From Campanula takesimana (Eukaryota > Streptophyta > Magnoliopsida > Asterales > Campanulaceae), in the NCBI GenBank assembly GCA_026119855.1, contig JAOWBW010000767.1:372001-436000 (forward strand): 64,000 bases of DNA, given 5' to 3'. Below the pieces are notes generated by a model, which saw nothing but the letters and a program-made list of their open reading frames with translations, searched no databases and was not told the origin of the DNA. Both the position numbers and the translations under genes were made by a program. Positions within the stretch are counted from its first letter, which is position 1; every line of letters starts with the position of its first letter. Below are positions 47,181 to 58,192 of this stretch, one piece after another.

Positions 47181-50042
47181 ATGACAAAGGAATCGATGAG
47201 GAAATGTTCATATTGTGGGCATAATGGGCATAATTCAAGAACATGCAACAACAATGGCGGAAAAGGGTGTTGTAGAATCAAGCTATTTGGGGTGACGATT
47301 GATCCAAATAACAACGTTGATGATCATCAATTTAATGGAATTGAATCTTCGATTCGGAAAAGTAAAAGTTTGGGGAATATAGAGGCAACATACAACAACA
47401 TTAATGAAGCTAACAACGTTGTTGTTCTTGAGAATGGCTATCTTTCTGATGGCCATCTTCATTCTAAATCAGCCCGTGAAAGAAGAAAGGGTAATTACTA
47501 TTACTATTAAATCTTTCAATTTTTATTATTTTAATTTTATTTAACTTTTCAATGGAATCTTTTTGATTTTAAGGTTTTGATTGGCACATGTTTTGGGGTA
47601 ATTATTATTAAATCTATCAATTTATCTTTGTTTGGTTGTGAATTTGCTTGGGCACCAAATGCAAAATTCAGTTTTGTTTGGTTTTGGGTTGTGTTATCTT
47701 TTCTTGGATAGTTTTGATTTATCTGAAATTTTGCATACATTTTTAACCAATTTAAACATCTGCAAATTATTGATACAAGGTGCAACTTTTGTAAATCTTG
47801 GGTTTTTATAAATTTGTTTCGAAAATCTTTTTTTTTTTTTTTTTTGGTGTCTTTCACGTCGAAAACAGAGTGTTTTTTTCTTCTTCTGAAGATAAAGCTC
47901 TAAAATTGAGTTAATGCACATAATGTAGAATGCTGTGTTTGTGTAATTCTGCAAGAATTTACCCAGAAAAGATGGAGGAATGCCTAATGCAGAATGTAGA
48001 ATGCTGCTTAGCAAAAAAAATGCAACCCCTTGTTGTAGATTTAATTCAGTTCCGTTATTCATTCGTCTGCGATGTTTGTTTGCTTTACCTTTATTAGGGA
48101 ATTGTCCTTTCAATTGAATTTCGATAAATTTGAGAGAAACTTTTAGTGAAGTTCAATACAATTTTGTTGGAGGGTTTTTTATTATTATTGTGCTACTGCC
48201 AAAGAAACTAATTAATATGCCCTCAGATGTTTTAAATTGCTCAATCTGTCCCGAAATGATCTTCTCGTTTGCTATTTTTCATTGTCCTCAAAAAGTTGTT
48301 CATACTTCCACAATTTGGGCTTAAATGTACATAAACACAACATGGCTGATGAAGCAAGTGTTCATTTGGGGACGGAGGGAGTACTTTGGAAGCTAATATC
48401 TTTGTCGTTTTATTGTATTGAATCAGGGAAGCCATGGACAGAGAATGAACACAGGAAATTTCTAGTTGGGCTGAAGAAGCTAGGAAAAGGCGATTGGAGA
48501 GGAATTTCAAAGAACTATGTGGCAACTAGGACCCCAACTCAAGTGGCCAGCCATGCACAAAAATATTTCATCAGAATGGCTGCAACTGAGAAGAAGAAAC
48601 GCAGAACAAGCGTCTTTGACATGCCCCTCAAGGAAGGGGTAATTGATTACAAACTATATATATATGTGTGTGTGCAATATATACATACATACATAAATAT
48701 ATATACTCCATATACTCCATATATGTATATTTTCTCCATAACTAATCCTCCTGTTAGAATTACATGCATTTTTCTTGAAATGGCATCCCCTCTTCATGCA
48801 TATGTGTATGACTCTCTTCATAATTATTTTTCAGACCCCATCTCCTCTAGATTCGGCCTCTGATAAAGATCCTGAAGTCTCTATACAGGTAGTATTTTTT
48901 TACAAAAAAAAAAAAAAACACTCTTTGAACTCTTAAAAAAGATTTGATTTTTTTCTTAACGATCTTTAACGGTTTCTATTTTGCTGCAGCTATCTGCCTC
49001 TCCACCTACTCCCATGGTGACCACCACTAGCAACATCGCAGGACAGGTAACTCCGCTCCCTAGTTATTTTTTAAATTAATTTCAATCAAATTTTATCACT
49101 AAACTTTTTTTTTTCTTATTTGCTAAATATTTGTTAAATGACCAATACAGGCCAGTACCAGTAAATCACCTCCTGGTGCGTTATCTGAAAAGCCCCCTCT
49201 TTCACCTATGGCTCGACCATTCGGTTTTTCAGATTTCCAAAGAACCCCTCAAATGGTAAGTGGATAAGATATCTCGTACTACCTACCTCTGTCCCTAAGT
49301 GAATATCCATTTTCAAGATATTTTTGGTCCCAAAATGAATGTCTTTTTCGAAGGAAAAAAAAACTCTTGCCCTAAATGTTTTTTTTTCCAAATTATTTTC
49401 ACTTTATCTCTCTATACTTGCAAAACTAAATATTTGGAAATAGGATTACGAGAACATATGAATCTTTGCCATTAAATCGTACTCCCTCTGTCCCGAAATG
49501 ATCTTCTCATTTGCCATTTTTCATTGTCGCAAAAAGTTGTTCTCATTTTTACAATTTAGGCTTAAATGTGCATAAACACAACATGGATAGTGAAGCAAAT
49601 GTTCATATCCTTAAAAAGATTGAATATTCAAATGTGAAGATCATTTTGGGACGGGGGAAGTATAAAAAGTAGAAATTTTCAGAATGTCCCTTAAAAATGA
49701 AATTTGGACATTCCTTTAGAGACGGATGTAGTACATGTTTGTTCAATGTTCCATTTCTTTCTTTCTTCTTAATGTAGCATGAAAATGAATTAAGATGCAA
49801 AAAACTTTCTTGGTTAATATATACAGGTTGGGTATCCAAACATGGGACAGAGGATAATCGCAGAAAATACGTACACACAAACAGTGTTTGTTCCGCTGCT
49901 GAATTATGGCAACAACAATCATATTTATCCATTTGCGAGCTGTTCTCCGTTCATGATTCGCCCTCTGTTGGCTCAGCAGCCTCTGCCTAACGGGTCATCT
50001 CCCGCAGCTAAAAGAGATGGAGTTGGAGCTTTATCGTTATAG
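47181..50042 (+). CDS. Single-repeat MYB transcription factor (SHAQKYF type, KUA1/MYB1R-like)
   Basis: It is a nuclear DNA-binding regulator of the plant R1-MYB group, whose members bind TATCC-type elements and act in growth, sugar or senescence control. Exons: 47181-47490, 48427-48638, 48835-48888, 48990-49046, 49151-49255, 49827-50042, giving 317 aa with consistent phases and GT-AG sites. A CX2CX4HX4C knuckle is at C9, C12, H17 and C22, and a KLFGV motif at 34-38. The MYB repeat spans about W107 to F151, with W127, the third-helix position as alanine (A144), and SHAQKYF at 145-151. The C-terminus is proline- and serine-rich. Relatives such as KUA1 are about 365 aa, so this one is slightly short. 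Introns 1 and 5 contain Stowaways. Which paralogue it is cannot be told. Confidence 0.93.
48239..48381. mobile_element. Stowaway-like MITE in MYB intron 1
   Basis: The right end GGGGACGGAGGGAG and the left CTGTCCCGAAATGATCTTCT match the MITE at 49482. It ends 45 bases before exon 2, close to the branch-point zone. Confidence 0.7.
49286..49731. mobile_element. Stowaway-type MITE interrupted by another
   Basis: The ends CCTCTGTCCCTAAGTGAATA and TTTAGAGACGGATGTAG, with TA duplications and inner arms ending ATGTCC. It lies in MYB intron 5 and is split by the MITE at 49482. Confidence 0.7.
49482..49660. mobile_element. Stowaway-type MITE, nested
   Basis: The ends CTCCCTCTGTCCCGAAATGA and TCATTTTGGGACGGGGGAAG, with TA on both sides. 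It is inserted into the older Stowaway at 49286. Confidence 0.8.
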
Positions 50043-50088
50043 TTATAGCTGTGCCAAAATTTCTTTGTTTTTTGCAACTCTCATCTCT

Positions 50089-50090
50089 GT

Positions 50091-50122
<32 letters not shown>

Positions 50123-50139
50123 GGGAGAGAGAGAGAGAA
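50089..50139 (+). repeat. GA microsatellite in the MYB 3' UTR
   Basis: A (GA)n run with occasional GGGA starts 47 bases after the stop codon. A second GA run lies just before the start codon (47145-47178). Confidence 0.9.
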
Positions 50140-50304
50140 ACATTTTATAGTCGGAATAAAGTAGTAAAATGTTTTTTTTTTTTGAATGTTGTTGGTGAAG
50201 TCATTTATGTTGTATGAAATGATCAAAAAGAGATTGGGGACTTGTTAAGTTGTTTTTTTATTTTTGGGTTCTTTACAAACCGGTACATTAAATGAAGCAC
50301 AATG

Positions 50305-50466
50305 CTGGGGGCACAAAAGAAGTTTACAAAATGATAAATACAAAATGAGGTGACACTATTTTATTGGGTGCATCGGTTGTGGACCCGTCACACTCTAATT
50401 AAAAGCACCAATGCAAATTATGACATCTCATTTTGTAAGTCAAATTTTGCGATTTTTTTTTTGACT
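50305..50466. mobile_element. Short MITE (GGGGCACAAAA family)
   Basis: It starts CTGGGGGCACAAAAGAAG and has the family core TTTTATTGGGTGCATCGGTT. It is a diverged relative of 18543 and 57470, downstream of the MYB gene. Confidence 0.6.
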
Positions 50467-50893
50467 TTATATTTACCCTTAAATATGAAAGTAAATGGTG
50501 CCTAACCAATTAGAGTCCTCAAACTAACATTTCAAGCCAGAGAAGTTCCTAACATTAACGGATCTTTTAAAATTTAATGAAACTCATCATTTGCCGCTCA
50601 CATGTTGCAATAGCCACTCTCTCCGGTCTTTAAATCGTCTTTAAATGAATGTTCAAAAAGTTTATAATTCTGCTCTAACGCATTTTTTTGACATGTTGCA
50701 CAGAACATTAACACTGCAAGTGTTAAAGGGACATTGAGAATGGTGATTAAACCAGCAAAAAATTGTTGCTTATTTTTCAGAAGCAAAAATTGTTATTAGT
50801 CTAGAATGTCTACTCTTTTCTTCTTATCAAGAAAAAAAAAAAGAGGACATTAATTTTGGGATGTTGCTTATTTTCAGAAGCAAAAATTTGATA
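50467..50893. other. Intergenic stretch without recognised features
   Basis: No coding frame or end repeat can be supported. A duplicated phrase TTGCTTATTTTCAGAAGCAAAAA (two copies near 50765 and 50862) suggests an old insertion. Confidence 0.4.
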
Positions 50894-51345
50894 CTCCGTT
50901 TGTTACGGAAAGATTGTTCCACTCTCATTTGTATTGTGTATATAATCAACTTAATCAAACTAACTATCATGAAAACATAATAATTTTTACGCAATTTTAA
51001 AACTTGTTAGTATTAGTATTTCAAGGATGACTCAATAACAATTTTTAGAATTGCATAGGAATAACTAAATTTTCATAATAAAAAACTGTAGTCAAAGTTT
51101 AATGACAAAAACTTGTGTAAGACGGTCTCATACATTAGACACATGTCTCGTTAAGATGGTTTGTCCCCCCAGCAAAGCGGGGCAAGCCCATTTCCTCTCT
51201 CAACATTAAAAACCCGTCTCATGTGCATGTGTGAGACCGTCTCAATCATCAAAACCCGTCTCATGTCACACAAGACAATACTCAAGTTAACCATAGAGTT
51301 AACCATGAAAATAAAAGTCTGGCTATTGTTTTGGGACGGAGGGGG
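50894..51345. mobile_element. Stowaway-like MITE interrupted by a second MITE
   Basis: Left end CTCCGTTTGTTACGG, right end TTTTGGGACGGAGGGGG, with TA duplications. The right arm follows the MITE at 51113. Confidence 0.5.
51113..51273. mobile_element. MITE of the AAGACGGTCTCA family
   Basis: It runs from TTGTGTAAGACGGTCTCA to GTCTCATGTCACACAA, with several GAGACGG/CCGTCTC inverted words inside. Related words occur at the ends of the foldbacks at 26321 and 55992. Confidence 0.55.
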
Positions 51346-51674
51346 TATGGGTTTTGATATGAGAAAAAGGCGGTGGAGAGGCTGCAGCTGATTGAAATTT
51401 GAAGCAGTATTAAGAGAACAAGAACTAAGCAGAATAGGTTCAGACAGGAATCACAAGAAGGCCCTATAAACAAACAAATACTACAAGTAAAAAGATTGTT
51501 ACTGTATAAAATTTGTACAGGCCATTTAAAACCCAAAGTTTTGAAAGAATGGAAACTGACTTGAATAGCTTACAATATAAAATGTTGACATAATAATAAT
51601 AATCAAAAAACCAAAAAGAGGATCGGACCGGCAGTGACACATCTGAAGAAAGCAAGGGGTGCTAATATAATAAG

Positions 51675-54600
51675 CTAAGATGAGCAGCAGCCAGTCTTCT
51701 GGGTAACAGGTTGGCCCTTAATCTGCACTGTTGGTGGCCTTGAGTTGTTCATTGCTGGTTGACTTGCCATCCTGCAGTTATCACACAAAAATAGATATCC
51801 TTAGAGTAACATATAAGTAATACTCCCTCCGTCCCGGTAAGATAGTCCCATTTGATTTTTTACGGTCGACACAAGTAAATTTTGCCCAAATATTAATGTC
51901 AACCAAATCAACCCAACAAAATTGTAAAAATTGATAAATCATTGATTTATCAATTCTTATGTATAAAGAGCCAGATACATATTGCCTTCCCTGGTAGGAT
52001 CTCTTTCATTCATCAGTTTGTTGGATAATTTGTGATGATAATCGTTCAATTTATAGGTGAGGAAGTGGGAGAATTTATTTATTATGATGAATTTTACGCG
52101 AGAGATCAATTGTGACGAAGAAACTGGTGTTCAGCCACTAAACTCTGAGAAGCCTATTATTTTCATATTGAACATTTTGTTCAAAGGTACAAACTCAGCA
52201 ATAGCTTGACTCGACCTCGTAGTCTAGGTACAAGCTATTGAGCCGATAAACTTGAGCCCATTGCTCGCAACAAATTAGCGTGCAGCTTGTGAGCTGATAG
52301 ATTTCTAGCGAGCTTAAAAAATCTAAAAAAAAAAAAAAAAAAAAAAAAAAGAGCATGGTTTAAGCAATACCAATCTCAGCTCGATTCTAGCCCTAATATT
52401 GGCACTATCGTGTATTAAATGCTTCTAATTTAACACATCACAAATCTTCCAAGAATAAATCAAAATAAAATCTATATATAACTCGTGAGTGATACCTGTT
52501 TTTGATGTCAGCAGACATAGCCATGAAAGCCTGCTCAACATTCGTAGCATCTTTGGCACTGGTTTCCATGAATGGAATGCCAATTTCATCTGCAAACTCC
52601 TATAACACGCAAAGACATAAAGTTAGTTTACTTCCATTAGTATAACACGAGCCTAAAAGGAGGGAAGGGAAGGCGAGGGGGAAGGGGAGGGAACAAACTT
52701 ATAGATATGCATGTACTACCTTCGCTGTGTCATATGACACAACCCTATTCTCAGTGAGGTCAGACTTGTTTCCAACAAGAAGCTTGTTAACACTTTCACT
52801 CGCATAGCGATCAATTTCACTTAACCATTGCTTAACATTGTTGAAACTTTCTTGGTCAGTTACATCATAAACTATCTGCATAGGATGTAAAACAAGATTC
52901 ATTGTGCTCAGTTTCAAGCTAGGTGCATAATATGAAGAGAAAAAAAAGTGCAAGCACACAAAGAAGAAAAGGAAAAAGGGATTGAAAAACATACGATGAT
53001 GCCATGTGCACCACGATAGTAGCTGCTTGTTATTGTCCTGAAACGTTCTTGTCCAGCAGTGTCCCACTGCACCGGAAAAGAGGGGTATATATATAAATAG
53101 CAGTTCAACGGAAAAATGAAACAGTAAGCCAAATACGACATCTGTGCAGTGGCAGAAACAAATCTCATTTCCAAGGTTGGAAACAAATATAGCACGAAGA
53201 ACCACCGAATAAGCAATCAAGACCAAAAGAAGTTCCACAACAATGTGAACAACCACAGAGAAATGATGAAAACAAACAATTAATGAACAACTGATAATGC
53301 TTGAATATTTGTTTTTTTGTCCTAATAGCAGTTGATGGTATTTTATGCAGAAAGAAGTATACAAAAAAGTGGAACTCACTATTTGAAGCTTGATGGTCTT
53401 TCCATCCTGCTCTACAGTGCGAATTTTCTGCATCATAAACATGGAAATAAATCCTCACGTATGTGCCACGAATAAAACAAAATGACACGTATATAATTCA
53501 GAACTTTTGGTAAAATGTATCTAATCCATAAAAAAACTGCTGCTTACAAAGTCAACACCAATGGTGCTAATGTAACTGTCGAGATATGAATCATCCTGTA
53601 TTAAGAAAATAAAGAAAAAATTAGTCCTGAAATCACATAATTGATTTTCACAAGCCAAAATACAACAATGTGCTTACAAAAAGCTAAAATAAAAATTAAA
53701 TCAAGTAAAGCTGCATTGACATGAAGAAAGCATTTGTTAGTAAATCACTGGTAACTTTAGACGAACTGCCATCATTGCATGCACCAGACTGGTGTATTTC
53801 AGAGCCTTCACTCACGTGCAAAACCCTACATGAGATTTTTTCCACTCACGCAAGTAGGAAAGATCAGAATGAGAGAGAACTCTTGTAAATGCGAAATATG
53901 CATTAAAATAAAGTTACAGTACTTTAAACTGAAAGGGGACAGTAAAGAAGAGCATATAATAGGTCCATTAAAGTCTTACAGCAAATCTCAAGAGCAGACA
54001 TGATTTGCCAACTCCAGAATCTCCAATCAGCAAGAGCTTGAATAAATAGTCACTGCAATTGAATAACAAGTATATTGATAAAGCTTGAATCGTAACTACT
54101 CCATGTAACAAGGTTTCAGTGATCACATACAATCAGCAGAGCACATCCAAAATATTGTAATCTACCTTAACAGATTAGATTTTGGTAAAGTCTGTCAAAA
54201 ACTAACTAGAAGTTCAATTAAGACTAAACAAAAACACTGAATTTATTTTTATGAATTGCTTTTGCACGGAGACCTCCATGAGAGGGCATGTTCAAAGCAC
54301 CCACCAAGATGAAACAATTTGGCACATTCAGCTGTCTCCTCTTAACACAGTATAGTACCAATAAAATCAAACCTACAAATCATGATTCAGGGCATCATTT
54401 CTTTGCTAGCATTGCTAACTTGAATTCTCTTTACTCATTTGCGAAGACGACACAAACAACAAACATCCCCCCCACCCAATAATAAAACCTTCTCACTTGA
54501 AGGGACAGGGTGGAAAGGTAAATTAGCCTTTCCAAAATGCAGAACTGGATATGAGTTCTAACTCAATCAGATGTCCCGGGGTTCAAGACATGGTGATGTA

Positions 54601-55668
54601 GCAGCGTTAAACCTAGGTAGGGAAACTTCCCCGCCTTTAAGGTCCTATCCGGCCGAACAGGATTAGTCGACACCCAATGTGATGAATGGATACTAGTAGT
54701 TCGGACCTTTTTTTTAATGAGCAACAGCAGGAACATGAGGCAAAGGACCAAAGCTACGGATATGCAAAAATAATACACAATCTCCAGAAAACAACTACTA
54801 CCTCTGTCCCTAAATGAGTGTCCAAATTTCATTTTAAGGGACAACTGAAAATCTCAACTTTTTGTACAATTTGATGGCCAAGATTCATATATAATCTTGT
54901 AATCCTCTTTGCAAACATTTAGTTTTGCAAGTATAAAGAGACCGGTGAAAAAAAATTAGAAAAAAAACATTTAGAGACAAAGTTATGTTAGAAAAAGACA
55001 CTCATTTTGGGACAAAGATTTTCTGAAAATAGACACTCATTTAGGGACAGAGGGAGTACAAGAAGTGCGCACCAAGTGATAAAGCTCATGCTGTAACGAT
55101 TGCTTGAATATTTGAAGGCAGAAAAGGTTCACAAATGTAATATGGTCTCCGATACCTTATGTGTACAGCTTAGGAATCGGCTCTGATACCAATTCATCTC
55201 CAGACACTTTGGAACTCTTACATTCCAAAATACTCTACTTTTAGCATAATACATTTGAGCAAAAAAAATTGCTAACGGCAACCACAACAATTTCAGGCTT
55301 TTCAGCAATTTTATACCAACACACTTAACCCCGATTGACGAGCTTCACTACAAGATCATAATTAAATCCAAAAGAAAAAAGCTTTGCCCAATCCATATCT
55401 GAATGTTCAAGAGATATAACTATCAGACAAGATAACTATACGCAATACATCATATATGGATCTAATTGAACAATTCATTCGAATACTAGAATAAAATAAA
55501 ATCACGCAATAATCGTTCGACAATTTTTTTTTATTTTTTTTTGACGCAGATCCAAATAGATACAAATCCAAACTCATGAATTGAACCTAAAGCTAGAAAT
55601 AAAATTGATGTTGAGAACCCTAGGTGGACATAGGGTAAGAGATCAAATGCTTACTACTCGGGATTCAT
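51675..55668 (-). CDS. RABD2: Rab1/RABD2-type small GTPase
   Basis: RABD2 GTPases drive ER-to-Golgi vesicle traffic on cytosolic membrane faces. Exons in coding order: 55668-55655, 54052-53980, 53595-53548, 53427-53380, 53066-52995, 52875-52720, 52599-52496, 51771-51675. The phases join to exactly 203 aa plus stop, the family length. The N-terminus [18 protein letters not shown] is diagnostic. P-loop GDSGVGKS is at 15-22, switch I T40, WDTAGQE at 62-68, NKSD at 121-124 and SAK at 151-153. The end GCCSS carries the two prenylated cysteines (200-201). All nucleotide-binding residues are intact, so it should be functional. The first coding exon is only 14 bases. Intron 1 (1.6 kb) holds a Stowaway and SINE-like sequence. 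The a, b or c paralogue cannot be decided. Confidence 0.97.
51823..51960. mobile_element. Half Stowaway MITE
   Basis: CTCCCTCCGTCCCGGTAAGA with TA before it is a clear left end. No right end is found within 600 bases. It is in the last intron of the Rab gene. Confidence 0.55.
54560..54716 (+). mobile_element. SINE-like sequence
   Basis: GTCCCGGGGTTCAAGAC resembles a box B, followed by GGTCCTATCCGGCCGAACAG and GATTAGTCGACACCC, and ends before a T run. The box A part is not visible. It lies in Rab intron 1. Confidence 0.35.
54801..55056. mobile_element. Stowaway-type MITE
   Basis: The ends CCTCTGTCCCTAAATGAGTG and CACTCATTTAGGGACAGAGG are perfect inverses with TA on both sides. It lies in Rab intron 1 on the strand opposite to no known signal. 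Confidence 0.87.
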
Positions 55669-55991
55669 GGTGTTAGTGGCGAAGTAGCCGACTGATCCAA
55701 CGGTGAAGGAGTCAGCAAAATCTCCTTCAATCGGCCGGAATTAGACCGGGAAATTGGATCTTTGCCCGGAAATGATTGGGGAGAGGAAGCGAGGGACGAT
55801 TTGTTTGTTCGGGATCTGAAAGTGAAACGATATTTGGTAGCGTTTTATATTGAGAGAGGGATGCCGACACATGCGATTGGGTTAATCTTCATTAATATGG
55901 AAGGTTAGTCCATTTTTTTTTTTAATCATTGTTAATGAATTTTGATCACTAATTTAGATAATTTTATAAAAAAAAATCAAATTTTTATTAG
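55669..55991 (-). other. Rab gene leader and upstream region
   Basis: The stretch to about 55850 is GC-richer and fits a 5' UTR. Beyond it the sequence turns AT-rich and meets the foldback element at 55992, so the proximal promoter is short or contains that element. No TATA box is obvious. Confidence 0.4.
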
Positions 55992-56936
55992 AACTAGTCT
56001 CCCATGAAAACAAAGGGATCCGTCTCATCTATGAGACGGGTTGACCCATGACCCATGGGGCATAACCCGCCATGTGGCAGTCTCTCATAAGCCTTTTTTT
56101 TTTAGTTTTTATATTATTTTTTCGGTTTTTCCGTCGTTTACCAAAAGTAATAGTTATCATAACTTAATGTAATGACTGTATACATATAAAGTAACATTAA
56201 ACGTAATACCTGTTTTACAAAAACAAAAGCTCATTTTACCCATTTTTTCAAATGTAATACTACTATAATTACATGTAACCCAAACAATATCTAAATGTAA
56301 TTATCATTTATACTGAAATGTAATAGTGCTTTTGCAAAAAATGTAAAATATTGTGTATTTTGATTTAATTTTTTGAAAGAAAGTAACATTTGAACAGTAA
56401 CAACTCATATGTATGAATGTAATTGTTTGTACAAGTAAATGTAACACTTTAATAAAAGAAATTATAACATATTTCTATAGATAATGTAATACTTTTACAT
56501 GTAACACTAATCAAGTGTTTTTAGCTCTAAAAATGTAAATGATTGAATTATTACTTTTTCTATACATATGTGTTACAATTATGTATAAACATTATTACAT
56601 ATAAGTAACACGTTCGTTACATTTTAGTTGTAATAAGTATTACTTTTGGCAAACGAAGAAAACATAGAAAAAAACACTGTTACTTTTCTGTATATATAAT
56701 TACTTTTATGTATACAAACTGTTATATTTAGTTATAGTAACTATTACTTTTGACAAACCAAAAAAAAAACAAAAAAAAATAATAAAAAAAAAAAACAATT
56801 TTTTTTTTTTACCATATGAGAGGCTATCGCTTGGCAGGGTCGCCCCCTGGTTCATGGAGCCGGTTCGTGGGTCGGATCATGGGTCAAAAAATGTCCCGTC
56901 TCATCCATGAGACGGGTTCTCATGTTCTCACATGAG
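55992..56936. mobile_element. Foldback DNA element (GACGGGTCATGG family, copy 2)
   Basis: The left edge has CCGTCTCATCTATGAGACGG, then GTTGACCCATGACCCATGG. The right edge has GGATCATGGGTC, then CCCGTCTCATCCATGAGACG. The two pair for about 100 bases, and the interior is full of GTAACATT words. It is the same family as 26321-27507, upstream of the Rab gene. Confidence 0.75.
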
Positions 56937-57019
56937 TTTTTGTCTTTTTATTTTTATTAATGATATGGATTATAGTATACTAATAATAAATTTTAAATTT
57001 TTGTGAAGATTATTAAATA

Positions 57020-57307
57020 CTCCCTATTTCCCGGTTTAAAATTCTTAGTTTGATTTTACACTCTTATTAAGAAACCAAGACAAATTTGAGTCAAGAAAGA
57101 AGTGTGTGAATGATATAATTGTTCATTCATAAAGCAATTGGATGAAAAGTAGATGGGTAAGTGATGATTTTTTTGTAATATATGAACTTTATGAGGATAA
57201 AAATGTCCAAAATACTATTCATCTTTTGCCATTTAAGGAATAAAGGAACTAAGAACCTTAGGACATACCAAAAAAAAAGTAAGAACCTTAAACTGGGACG
57301 GAGGGAG
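57020..57307. mobile_element. Stowaway-type MITE (GTTTAAGGTTCTTA subfamily)
   Basis: Left CTCCCTATTTCCCGGTTTAA, right TTAAACTGGGACGGAGGGAG, with TA duplications. The interior carries the same AAGCAATTGGATGAAAAGTA-type sequence as the copy at 8786, inverted. Confidence 0.83.
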
Positions 57308-57469
57308 TATAACTTAAATCATTGCCTAAGTTTATTCTAATTTTGTTCAAAAGAAAGTTTATTCTAATTAATAACAGTTTTACTTTTTAAGGAGAGGAGT
57401 ATAGAATTTTACCCGAAAAGTGGGTTCAAATTCCTCTAGGCTATAAATTTTTTATTATTAAAAAAGAGC

Positions 57470-57612
57470 AATGTTTGGGCACAAAATAAAGTCACAAAAT
57501 CTTGCTCACCCAATGAATTGTGGATATTTTATTGGTTGCATTGATAGTGGACCGATCACAATTTAATTAAAAACACCAATAAAATCATTACACCTAATAT
57601 TTTGTGAGCAAT
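57470..57612. mobile_element. Short MITE (GGGGCACAAAA family)
   Basis: TTGGGCACAAAATAAAGTCA at the left, TATTTTGTGAGCAATAAC at the right, and the core TTTTATTGGTTGCATTGATA. It is a third relative of the elements at 18543 and 50305. Confidence 0.65.
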
Positions 57613-58192
57613 AACAAATTATAAATTTTTATTAGGATAATTAAAAATAGCTTAATTTATTGCTCAAAGTAGTCATTGTTAAATTATTTATTTTAGTGAG
57701 AGGTAAGCATGTGTTATCAATCAACTTTTTCTGTATTGAGTTTGGACTTTTTAGCACAATAATTATTTAGGGCATGTTTGGTAGAACAGTGCGTTTAAAA
57801 TGGATTGAAAAAGAAGCAGCTTGTTGCTAATTAAGCGTATCAATGAAGAGTTTTTAGGCCAAACTTTTTAAAAATCTTACCAAATAGTAGCGTTAAAAAA
57901 GAAGCTCCGTTTTTAAAAAATCTTCGGAAATTTTTTAAAACTATGCACCAGACAATCCCTTAATCCACTTTATTACCCCCATATAATTCACATGTTGTAT
58001 CACTAGCCTTAGATAACAAACGTTCACCTTCTGTTAAATGATCTGATTACCATCTTCCTTCCATTCTAATTGACTTGCTTCAATTGCAATCCAAAAAAAA
58101 GACATGCTTCAATCTCCAAAATACAAATAGCCTTGAAAATGAAAAGAAAAAGGAAAAAAAAAAAAAGAAAAAACATATACTACTCAACTATA
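57613..58192. other. Intergenic 3' flank of the membrane-protein gene
   Basis: I see no coding frame. GGGCATGTTTGGTAGAAC near 57770 and ACTATGCACCAGACAATCCC near 57950 look like the ends of a small GTTTGG-type MITE about 190 bases long. The A run at 58145-58170 may be near the poly(A) site region. Confidence 0.35.

Noticed and set aside
47549..48113. Minus-strand frames of 102 and 139 codons
   Set aside because: They lie opposite MYB intron 1, are lysine-rich from T runs, and have no domain.
50017..50217. A 66-codon frame with Arg-Glu repeats
   Set aside because: It is a translation of the GA microsatellite in the MYB 3' UTR.
52699..53442. A 247-codon minus-strand frame with Rab motifs
   Set aside because: It reads through introns 4 and 5 of the Rab gene. 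The spliced model gives the exact family length and intact motifs.
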